Positions 57,037 through 64,000 of a stretch of DNA of 64,000 nt are shown here, piece by piece. The DNA is from Corynebacterium falsenii (lineage in GTDB: Bacteria > Actinomycetota > Actinomycetes > Mycobacteriales > Mycobacteriaceae), in NCBI GenBank assembly GCA_001054945.1, contig JVKJ01000005.1, forward strand, positions 186,001 to 250,000, written 5' to 3'. The translations under genes were made by a program, and so were the position numbers. The notes under the pieces are model-generated. The model did not search any database, was not told where the DNA came from, and saw only the letters and a list, made by a program, of their open reading frames with translations. Position 1 is the first letter of the stretch. Each line of letters opens with the position of its first letter.

Positions 57037-59142
57037 TTAACTCACGCGAAAACTCGCACGCCCTTCGAACGGATTGACAGCTCCGGTGAGGGCGCGTGCA
57101 TCGCCCTTATACACCACCTGATACAGACCCGGCTCGACTCCCGTACTGTCCCATTCGCAAATAGCTCGAGTAGTACCCAATTCGCTGCGGAAGGTAATTT
57201 GAGTGCTTTCCGAGGAATCATTGGCAATAACTCCCCCAGCTTCATTCTCAACCGTGAGATATCCCTCTCCGTGGCGGAGATTATTGTTGGGATTGGCCCC
57301 GACAAATTCTACTCGAGCGCTCTCCCCTGCTCTAATCTCCGCAGGGGATGCGAGAACGTCACCGAAGTTCTTTCCCAGTGGGGGCAAATCCAGCCAGGGA
57401 TTGCCAACGGGTGAGGCTGGGATCATCCCAGTCAGGTCACCGGCTGGTTCACCGACGTCCACAGGCTCACCCTCCTTGAGGGCTTTCGCTAGACCGTGAA
57501 AAACCTGCTGGAACGCGGGAAGTTGGTTCCTCCCAAAGATGGTTGCACCGCCCTCATAGTCCTGTTGGTCATATTCTTCCGGGGTGGTCAGGTAATGACC
57601 GTATCCATTCACATACCCCTGAACAATGACGAGATGTATCGGAACATCCAAGGCCTCAGCGATCGTTCTGCGAATTCGTAGTCCGGAGGTAATCGTCGGT
57701 TCAAACCCGAGGGACGCGATCACCAACCCGCCCAATCGGTGGATGGCGAATCCGTGCGTCTGCTGGATCATTCCCGGCACATATCCCAGGGGTAGCAACA
57801 TCTCTTTCGGATCCTGCAACTCGTGCACCTCAGGCGGGATGATGACACGATCGAGTGCCTTTACCCAGGGGCTTCCTCCCCTCTCGGCCTCTTGGAAGCC
57901 AAGTATCGGCTCTCCGCCGCCATCTTCCTGGGAGGACGCTGCGAATGCGGCACCGAGAATCGCAGGGCTGGTAGCGCCAGGTTTGCCATCTGCCGTCCAC
58001 GTGGCGTCCACCTTAATCGAGCTGCAATCGACCCACTGAAAGCGACCGTCAATTCCTCGGCTGGGAAGTGCATGACCAGTCCCGCCAGCGGAGACCCCCT
58101 CCATCATTCTTTCTCCGATGATGCGGCTGGAATCCTTAGAGTTCTGACCGGGACCTGTTTCCGGGGCTAGTCCAAGATTGGGAGTGATGTCACCGGGGGT
58201 GGCCTGCGCGAAAGCTGCAACAAAACCTGCGGCTTCAGGATGTCTATGGTCTACCCCGGCAGCCTCCTCGGTCGCCCAAGCGGCGTACCCCTTATTGTCA
58301 CCGGATATAAGTTGGTATGTACTGGGCAAGCTGGTCGGGTGAACCGAGAACCAGTTGATCAATCCCACGTCCTTGCCACCACGGCGCACCCTCAATGTGA
58401 TGGAGCGGTCATCAATACCACCGGGGTTAACTCGCTTGTCCTCCTCGGGGTTTCGCTCGAAAGCCTGGTGCGACCGGTTCGTACTCGCGTTGGCCACGCT
58501 TGCTTCGGCGACGGATATATCTGCTGGAGCAACATCGTCGTGCGCTCGCACGATAGCGGCGACAATGCCCGCCACGTTGGCCTCGAAGGTGACGGGTCGG
58601 AACCCGGAGGTGGTGAGATCGACCATGAGGTGTTGGCTAGTTCCACCCGGTGCGACGTGAGTATGGGTGGCTTGGATCACCACGTTTTCCTGATTGTAGA
58701 GTCCGCCGTATGTAGACTGCAGGCGGCGCAGCACCTCCAGGTGAATGGACTGGAACATCAAACCCATGTCTGCGGTTACGTGCACAAAGCGGCGGCCAGA
58801 ATCCGCATCATCGAACACAAACGCGCGTGCGTACTGGCGGCGCTGCAGCCCGGCAGAAGTTTGATCCGGAACTGCGTATCCGTTCATGCCCGCTCCCCAC
58901 GGCTCCCCTGTCATGTCGGCCATCCCGCGGCCGACCTTAAAACCGCTATGCGCATTTTCGTCCACGGTAGAGCCACTTTCCCCCTCGACAGCTTGGGCGA
59001 CGCCATCGTTTGCGGTACTCCACAGCACAGTCCCCGTGAGAGCAGCGACCCCCTGGAGGAATGACCGTCGTTTTATATCCCGCGTCGCCGTGGCTCTTGG
59101 TAGCTGGCTTACGTGGCATGGAGATGGAGCTTCGTCGCGCAT
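57037..59142 (-). CDS. Tat-exported neutral/alkaline ceramidase-like protein
   Basis: Probable neutral ceramidase family (amide hydrolysis of ceramide to sphingosine and fatty acid), 701 residues. A twin-arginine signal (RRSFLQG, residues 25-31) predicts export by Tat. Family motifs follow: GRGMADMTGEP, QATHTHVAPGG with zinc-ligand His, WFSVHPTSLPSTYQLISGDNKGYA, GDITPN (residues 317-322), TTPEEYDQQDYEGG and a C-terminal Ig-like domain. The nucleophile position of the GDVSPN motif is Thr320, not Ser. The ATG has GAGGG six bases upstream. No equivalent is known at this place in C. glutamicum, which suggests insertion. Confidence 0.85.
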   Translation of the reverse strand: MRDEAPSPCHVSQLPRATATRDIKRRSFLQGVAALTGTVLWSTANDGVAQAVEGESGSTVDENAHSGFKVGRGMADMTGEPWGAGMNGYAVPDQTSAGLQRRQYARAFVFDDADSGRRFVHVTADMGLMFQSIHLEVLRRLQSTYGGLYNQENVVIQATHTHVAPGGTSQHLMVDLTTSGFRPVTFEANVAGIVAAIVRAHDDVAPADISVAEASVANASTNRSHQAFERNPEEDKRVNPGGIDDRSITLRVRRGGKDVGLINWFSVHPTSLPSTYQLISGDNKGYAAWATEEAAGVDHRHPEAAGFVAAFAQATPGDITPNLGLAPETGPGQNSKDSSRIIGERMMEGVSAGGTGHALPSRGIDGRFQWVDCSSIKVDATWTADGKPGATSPAILGAAFAASSQEDGGGEPILGFQEAERGGSPWVKALDRVIIPPEVHELQDPKEMLLPLGYVPGMIQQTHGFAIHRLGGLVIASLGFEPTITSGLRIRRTIAEALDVPIHLVIVQGYVNGYGHYLTTPEEYDQQDYEGGATIFGRNQLPAFQQVFHGLAKALKEGEPVDVGEPAGDLTGMIPASPVGNPWLDLPPLGKNFGDVLASPAEIRAGESARVEFVGANPNNNLRHGEGYLTVENEAGGVIANDSSESTQITFRSELGTTRAICEWDSTGVEPGLYQVVYKGDARALTGAVNPFEGRASFRVS

Positions 59143-59303
59143 TTCGAACCCTCTTGTCGGTCGGAGCTGCTGAAAACTGCAGAAGGACTTGCCGCAGCAT
59201 ACTTAGTTTGGCCGTCATAATGATATGCCACAATAAGTGACGTGCTGTAAGAATGCTACAAATCTGCGCATTTGTGCATGCATTGGGCCTCACCCCTGAT
59301 TGC

Positions 59304-59309
59304 TAGGAT
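59304..59309 (+). promoter_or_regulatory. Candidate -10 box of hrpA (leaderless transcript)
   Basis: TAGGAT ends six bases before the GTG at 59316, fitting a leaderless mRNA. No ribosome-binding site is visible. Confidence 0.5.
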
Positions 59310-59315
59310 GGCCGA

Positions 59316-62300
59316 GTGAGTACACCCCGATCAGGCAAAACCCCCATGCGAGACGTGCCACCGATTCACTTTCCTGAATCCCTCCCAGTGTCCGCCCGGC
59401 GGCAGGACATCATGGAAGCCATTCGGGAGAACCAAGTTGTCATCATCGCGGGCGAAACCGGATCAGGAAAGACTACGCAGATCCCGAAGATGTGCTTGGA
59501 GATGGGGCGGGGTCGAAAGAAACTCATCGGCCACACCCAGCCTCGGAGGATTGCCGCCAGATCCGTGGCGGAGAGAATTGCCGAGGAACTTGATCAGAAG
59601 GTGGGCACCCCTGAATCTGCCGTGGCATACAAGATACGTTTCGATGACACGGTCAGTGATTCCACCTGCATTAAGTTGATGACCGATGGCGTCCTGCTCA
59701 ACGAAATTCAGCGAGACCGCCTATTGAGGCAGTATGACACCCTCATTATCGATGAAGCCCACGAGCGCAGCCTTAATATCGACTTTCTTTTAGGCTATTT
59801 GAAACGGCTGATTCGGCGGCGTCCGGACCTGAAGGTGATCATCACCTCAGCCACCATTGACCCCGAGAGTTTCGCGCAACACTTTTCCAACAGCCAAGGC
59901 GAGCCTGCGCCGATCATTGAAGTCAGCGGCCGGACCTACCCTGTTGAGATACGCTATCGCCCGCTTGAAACCACGCGCGTGGACCCCAATAATGGGGGAA
60001 TTCATGTCGAGCAGACCGATCCCATCGACGGGCTGGTTAAGGCGTGCCGAGAACTGATCAACGAGGGGCCAGGCGACATCCTGTGTTTCTTTTCCGGTGA
60101 AAGGGAAATTCGTGATGCCGCCGAGGCCCTCGACTCAGCCCTAAATAATGGCAAGAAGACCACCGGCACGGCGATCGATATCCTGCCCCTATTCGGCCGC
60201 CTTTCCAATCAAGAGCAGCACCGCGTGTTCCACCGCGGGAAGAGACGGCGAATTGTGCTGGCCACAAATATCGCGGAAACGTCTTTGACGGTTCCCGGCA
60301 TTCATTACGTCGTGGATACCGGCTACGCCCGCATTTCGCGGTATTCCCATCGCACGAAGGTCCAGCGCCTACCGGTGGAAGAAATCAGCCAGGCCAGCGC
60401 CAAACAACGGTCCGGGCGCTCAGGACGCGTGGCCGACGGCATCGCGATTCGCCTGTATTCTGAGGACAACTTCGAGGCGCGACCGGAGTTCACAGACCCT
60501 GAAATTCTCCGCACGCACCTGGCCAGCGTTATTCTCTCGATGGCTGCCCTAGACCTGGGTGACATTTCCGACTTTCCGTTCTTGCAATCACCCGACCGAA
60601 AGTCCATCCGCGATGGGGTGGCCCTCCTGCAGGAACTTTCGGCCCTCACTCAAGATAAAGTTCCCGCACTCACCGAGATTGGCAAATCACTGGCGCGGAT
60701 CCCCACCGATCCCCGTCTGGCTCGGATGTTGGAAGCTGCACGGGGGCAGGAAGCGCTGCACGTCGTCACGGTGATCGTCGCGGCACTGTCGATTCAGGAC
60801 GTTCGGGAACGCCCACTCGAACAGCAGGCGCGTGCAGATGAGCTCCATGCGCGATTCAAAGCCGACTCCGATTTTGTGTCCCTCATCAAGCTTTGGAACT
60901 ACCTGCAGTCACAGAGGCGAGAACTGAGTGGAAATCAATTCCGCAAAATCTGCCGGGAGGAATTCATCCACTACGTTCGCGTTCGTGAGTGGATGGACCT
61001 GGTCCGGCAATTCAGCAATATCGTTCAAGATCTGGGCTGGATTTCCTCGCGAGAAGCAAAGGAATTCTCCAAGCCGATCGACGAGGCTGACTTGAATGAG
61101 GAGGCCCTGCACCGGTCCATTTTGGCCGGGCTCCTCACACACATCGGCATGCGGGAAGGGAATTCTAAACAGTTCCTGGGCACTCGCAATAGCCACTTCG
61201 TTGTGCACCCTTCCTCCAACTTGTCGAAAAAGCCTCCTCAGTGGGTCATGGCGGCAGAGCTCGTCGAGACCTCGCAATTATTTGCGCGGGTTAACGGACC
61301 CATTTCACCGGAGTGGGTTGAACAGATTGCGCCCCACATGATTAAGCGCAACTACTCGGAACCTCACTGGTCTTCACAGAGAGGCGCGGCCCGGGTGCAC
61401 GAAAAGGTGTTGATGCTGGGTTTGCCACTTGTGGCGGACCGCGTCGTGAATTTGGGACGCATCGATCGGCCCTTGGCTCGCGAGCTCTTCATCCGACATG
61501 CACTTGTTGAAGGAGAATGGAAAACTCGGCACCGCTTTTTCAAACACAATAAAGAGCTGATTTCCGAGGCTTCTGTGCTTGAGGAGAAAGCACGCCGACG
61601 GGACATCCTCATCGATGATGATGCCCTTTTCGAATTCTATGATCAGCGAATTCCGTCCACTGTCGTCAGTTCACGGCACTTCGACTCGTGGTGGAAAAAG
61701 AAGCGTCACGAATCACCGGATCTGTTGAATTTGAGTTTGGACGCGCTCATCGACTCACCCGACGGAGCGGAAGCTGCAGATGAGTTCCCCGATACGTGGC
61801 GACAAGGCTCGCTAGAGTTTGAGCTGTCGTACGTGTTCGAACCCGGCAACGACCGCGACGGCATCACCATGCGGATCCCCTTGCCATTGTTGGCAGGTGT
61901 GGAATCATCCAAGTCGGAATGGCTCGTGGCGGGCATGCGCGAAGAGCTCGGCATTGCCCTTATCCGAACTCTTCCCAAGGCGCTCCGAACCAGCGTGGTA
62001 CCGGCCGCAGTCTTTACGCGGGCAGCGCTTCGAACGATGACACCATTTCAGGATTCGTTTTCCACCGCCTTCGCGGACGCACTTCGCTCCCTGGGAGGCA
62101 ACGGAATTAATGCGACCGATTTCGATTGGTCAAAGGTTCCAGGGCACCTTCGAATGAATTTTGCGGCCATTGATAGACGCGGCAAGATCATCGATCAAGA
62201 CCGCGATCTCGAAGCCCTTCAGTCGCGTCTATCCGGATCTGTCAACGACGCGATGGCGCAAGCCACCGCGCGTCATGCCACAAAATTAACCAAGGGACAG

Positions 62301-63257
62301 GCAGCATCCGCATCTTCAGAGCGTGGAAAGAAGCACAACAAAAAGACACGCCAGCCAAAGCACGCCGGTAGTAACACCGGGGGCGTTCTCGATTCAGCCC
62401 CGTCCTGGACTTCTGACAGCCTCGGGACGATTCCGCAGACAGTGAATTCGACAGTCGATGGACATCAAGTCGTCGCTTACCCTGCCTTGGTCCTCAAGAC
62501 GGATTCTGGGGAGCGCAACTTCCAGCTGCGGGCCTTCCCTACCGAGCAAGCGGCAGCTGCGCAGCAGTTTAAGACTGTTCTCGACCTCCTTCTCGGGACT
62601 GCCAATGTTTCCACGGCAGCTATGATCAAGGGGCTGCCCTTGCGCCAGCGGGTCGCTTTGGAGTCATTCCCCGAGGGCGGTGTTTCAGCCATTGTTGGGG
62701 ATGCGGTTACCCTCGCGTGCCGGAAGATTTTGCTCGACCGTGGTCCCGTCATTCGCGATCCCCAGAAATGCCAGGAGGCAATCGATGCATCCCGTAAATC
62801 CGTGGCTGGAATTGTCCGCCAGATCGTAGTTACCGTCGCTCCGGCCTACCTCGCCGTCGCAGATATGAAACAAGAACTGGACGGCTGGTCTGGGGAGGCA
62901 ATTGACGACATGAAGGCACAACTGGACTTCTATGTGAGCCACCATGGCTTGGCACGACACGGCTCGGACCACCTACGCCACGTTCCTCGCTATGTCGAGG
63001 CCATGCGCGCTCGTTTAGAGATGCTCAATTCCGATCCCGACAAGGAAGAGGATCTCGACGCAGAGGTCCAGCTCGCCGTCGAAGCGGTAAACAGAAAGCT
63101 GAAGAGCTTGCCCTCCTCACGAGCTGCTTCACCCCAAATTAAGGACATCCGCTGGATGATCGAAGAATTTCGGGTGAGCTTGTTTGCGCAGCACCTCGGA
63201 ACGACTCGTAGTGTCTCTCTCCCCCGGATTCGTAAGGCCCTCAATAAGGTCCACTAG
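59316..63257 (+). CDS. hrpA: ATP-dependent RNA helicase HrpA
   Basis: DEAH-box RNA helicase, 1313 residues. Walker A GETGSGKT (46-53), DEAH in IIDEAHERS, SATI motif III, NIAETSLTVPGI and QRSGRSGRVADG (motif VI) are present, followed by helicase-associated and OB-type domains and the long C-terminal DUF3418 region typical of bacterial HrpA, including a Lys-rich stretch at about residues 990-1015. In E. coli HrpA resolves stalled ribosomes; that role here is by family only. The start lies just after a -10-like box. Confidence 0.96.
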   Translation: MSTPRSGKTPMRDVPPIHFPESLPVSARRQDIMEAIRENQVVIIAGETGSGKTTQIPKMCLEMGRGRKKLIGHTQPRRIAARSVAERIAEELDQKVGTPESAVAYKIRFDDTVSDSTCIKLMTDGVLLNEIQRDRLLRQYDTLIIDEAHERSLNIDFLLGYLKRLIRRRPDLKVIITSATIDPESFAQHFSNSQGEPAPIIEVSGRTYPVEIRYRPLETTRVDPNNGGIHVEQTDPIDGLVKACRELINEGPGDILCFFSGEREIRDAAEALDSALNNGKKTTGTAIDILPLFGRLSNQEQHRVFHRGKRRRIVLATNIAETSLTVPGIHYVVDTGYARISRYSHRTKVQRLPVEEISQASAKQRSGRSGRVADGIAIRLYSEDNFEARPEFTDPEILRTHLASVILSMAALDLGDISDFPFLQSPDRKSIRDGVALLQELSALTQDKVPALTEIGKSLARIPTDPRLARMLEAARGQEALHVVTVIVAALSIQDVRERPLEQQARADELHARFKADSDFVSLIKLWNYLQSQRRELSGNQFRKICREEFIHYVRVREWMDLVRQFSNIVQDLGWISSREAKEFSKPIDEADLNEEALHRSILAGLLTHIGMREGNSKQFLGTRNSHFVVHPSSNLSKKPPQWVMAAELVETSQLFARVNGPISPEWVEQIAPHMIKRNYSEPHWSSQRGAARVHEKVLMLGLPLVADRVVNLGRIDRPLARELFIRHALVEGEWKTRHRFFKHNKELISEASVLEEKARRRDILIDDDALFEFYDQRIPSTVVSSRHFDSWWKKKRHESPDLLNLSLDALIDSPDGAEAADEFPDTWRQGSLEFELSYVFEPGNDRDGITMRIPLPLLAGVESSKSEWLVAGMREELGIALIRTLPKALRTSVVPAAVFTRAALRTMTPFQDSFSTAFADALRSLGGNGINATDFDWSKVPGHLRMNFAAIDRRGKIIDQDRDLEALQSRLSGSVNDAMAQATARHATKLTKGQAASASSERGKKHNKKTRQPKHAGSNTGGVLDSAPSWTSDSLGTIPQTVNSTVDGHQVVAYPALVLKTDSGERNFQLRAFPTEQAAAAQQFKTVLDLLLGTANVSTAAMIKGLPLRQRVALESFPEGGVSAIVGDAVTLACRKILLDRGPVIRDPQKCQEAIDASRKSVAGIVRQIVVTVAPAYLAVADMKQELDGWSGEAIDDMKAQLDFYVSHHGLARHGSDHLRHVPRYVEAMRARLEMLNSDPDKEEDLDAEVQLAVEAVNRKLKSLPSSRAASPQIKDIRWMIEEFRVSLFAQHLGTTRSVSLPRIRKALNKVH

Positions 63258-63319
63258 GTACCGCACCCCGCAGCTGGTCAGTCGAAAACCTTCGGGCTGT
63301 ATGTCATCAGAGACAAGCC

Positions 63320-63775
63320 TCATAGCCGTTTGCGGTGAGCCAGCAAGCTCTCGATTTCTTCTTCGAAGTCTTCTGCAGAACTGAATGACTTGTACACAGA
63401 AGCAAATCGAAGGTAAGCCACCTCGTCAAGGGTTCGCAACGGGTCCAGTATCGCGAGACCAATCTGATGAGCTTCTACCTGTGACCCGTGATGGGCTCTA
63501 ACGTTTTGCTCCACTTCGTGAGCCAATCGCTTCAGAGCATCCTCGGACACGTTCCTCCCCTGACACGCCCTACTGACCCCCCGAATAACTTTGTCCCGAC
63601 TGAACTCTTCCGTGACCCCGTTGCGTTTGGTCACAAGGAGGACAGACCGTTCGACAGTCGTGAACCTGGTTTTACATCGGGTGCATTCCCTTCGTCGCCG
63701 AATGGCAATTCCCCCTTCAACTACGCGGGAATCAACGACGCGAGACTGTTCGAAATGGCAAGACGGACATAACAC
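63320..63775 (-). CDS. nrdR: Transcriptional repressor NrdR
   Basis: Represses ribonucleotide reductase genes in response to ATP/dATP. The 151-residue protein has the zinc ribbon with Cys3, Cys6, Cys31 and Cys34 and an ATP-cone domain ([20 protein letters not shown]). It starts with GTG, nine bases after the stop of the upstream partial gene, with AGGG nearby. Converges with hrpA, the conserved corynebacterial hrpA-nrdR-(divS)-lexA neighbourhood. Confidence 0.97.
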   Translation of the reverse strand: MLCPSCHFEQSRVVDSRVVEGGIAIRRRRECTRCKTRFTTVERSVLLVTKRNGVTEEFSRDKVIRGVSRACQGRNVSEDALKRLAHEVEQNVRAHHGSQVEAHQIGLAILDPLRTLDEVAYLRFASVYKSFSSAEDFEEEIESLLAHRKRL

Positions 63776-63784
63776 AGCCCTAGT

Positions 63785-64000
63785 CTATTGAGGATCGACG
63801 CTTCTGTGCACACTCGTACCATTATCTGCAGGTGCGGGCTCGGGGGCGTCCCCAATCATGAGCGGACTCAGACCCAAGCTCAGAACAATGGTGCTCAGCG
63901 AGATCAGCACACCCCCCGGGGACTCCACGATCATTTTCACACGACGACTCAATCGTTCGATTTTTGTCAGTCTCTTGTCGAACGAATGGACACTTGGGGA
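63785..64000 (-). CDS. C-terminal part of a membrane protein, possibly DivS-like
   Basis: An open frame of 71 codons runs from the right edge to a TAG at 63785-63787. It has a basic stretch (KRLTKIERLSRRVK), one hydrophobic segment of about 20 residues (GVLISLSTIVLSLGL) and a short Pro/Ala/Asp-rich tail. In C. glutamicum the SOS-controlled cell-division suppressor DivS lies between nrdR and lexA, so this is a candidate by position. No LysM domain follows the membrane segment. The start lies outside the window or at an internal ATG. Confidence 0.55.
   Translation of the reverse strand, partial: SPSVHSFDKRLTKIERLSRRVKMIVESPGGVLISLSTIVLSLGLSPLMIGDAPEPAPADNGTSVHRSVDPQ

Noticed and set aside
58240..59064. 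A 274-codon plus-strand frame opposite the ceramidase-like gene
   Set aside because: No family is recognised, and the minus-strand protein has clear motifs throughout.

Overview
This is a 64 kb stretch of chromosomal core genome from a Corynebacterium-like actinobacterium. The evidence is the sigA ... sigB-dtxR-galE ... oxyR ... hrpA-nrdR order, the DUF3000/3039/3093/3099/3159/3710/4192/4193 families, and genes for phosphatidylinositol mannoside and arabinan synthesis. Gene order largely follows the hisS-to-thrS and aftC-to-sigB blocks known from Mycobacterium and Corynebacterium. I see no prophage, insertion sequence or CRISPR array. The species cannot be fixed from what is visible.

Layout. 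1-14 kb: hisS (cut by the left edge), an MBL hydrolase, a membrane-anchored cyclophilin (+), then the minus-strand run ruvC-ruvA-ruvB-yajC-secD-secF-oligopeptide-binding lipoprotein-apt-rel. 14-25 kb: yebC, pdxT, tesB and pdxS, then a tightly coupled phospholipid/PIM operon (thrS-HIT-pgsA-acyltransferase-pimA-LemA-like) with GTGA stop/start overlaps, preceded by a CopC-like protein and a small lipoprotein. 25-26.2 kb: a minus-strand tRNA operon (Gly-Val-Gly-Cys-Val-Gly) and a separate plus-strand tRNA-Val(CAC). 26-40 kb: aftC-msrB, hemE-hemY (heme), DUF3000-RNase D, dxs, an RNA methyltransferase, DUF3159, DUF3710, dut, DUF3093, DUF4193 and polyphosphate glucokinase. 40-50 kb: the primary sigma factor sigA with a long Lys/Ala-repeat and acidic N-terminus, a helicase-DUF3039 pair, DUF3099-methyltransferase-dtd, then sigB-dtxR-galE. 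50-64 kb: DUF4192, PAC2 plus a DUF3516 helicase, oxyR, a Tat-exported neutral-ceramidase-like enzyme that looks like an insertion in the oxyR-hrpA neighbourhood, hrpA, nrdR and the 3' end of a membrane protein gene.

The most noteworthy signals are: a tRNA-Val(GAC) copy carrying a G3:U70 wobble pair, the classical alanine identity element, next to a near-identical copy with G3-C70; an OxyR with Cys206 kept but the Cys215 position changed to Ser; a ceramidase-family protein with Thr in place of the nucleophilic Ser of the GDVSPN motif; absence of hemQ/chdC and of cei/suhB from their usual positions; a candidate SigH-type promoter with inverted repeats upstream of sigB; and several likely leaderless starts (hemE, ppgK, hrpA, oxyR, aftC, DUF3817). 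Most starts below were chosen from ribosome-binding sites or promoter spacing, so some differ from the longest possible frame.
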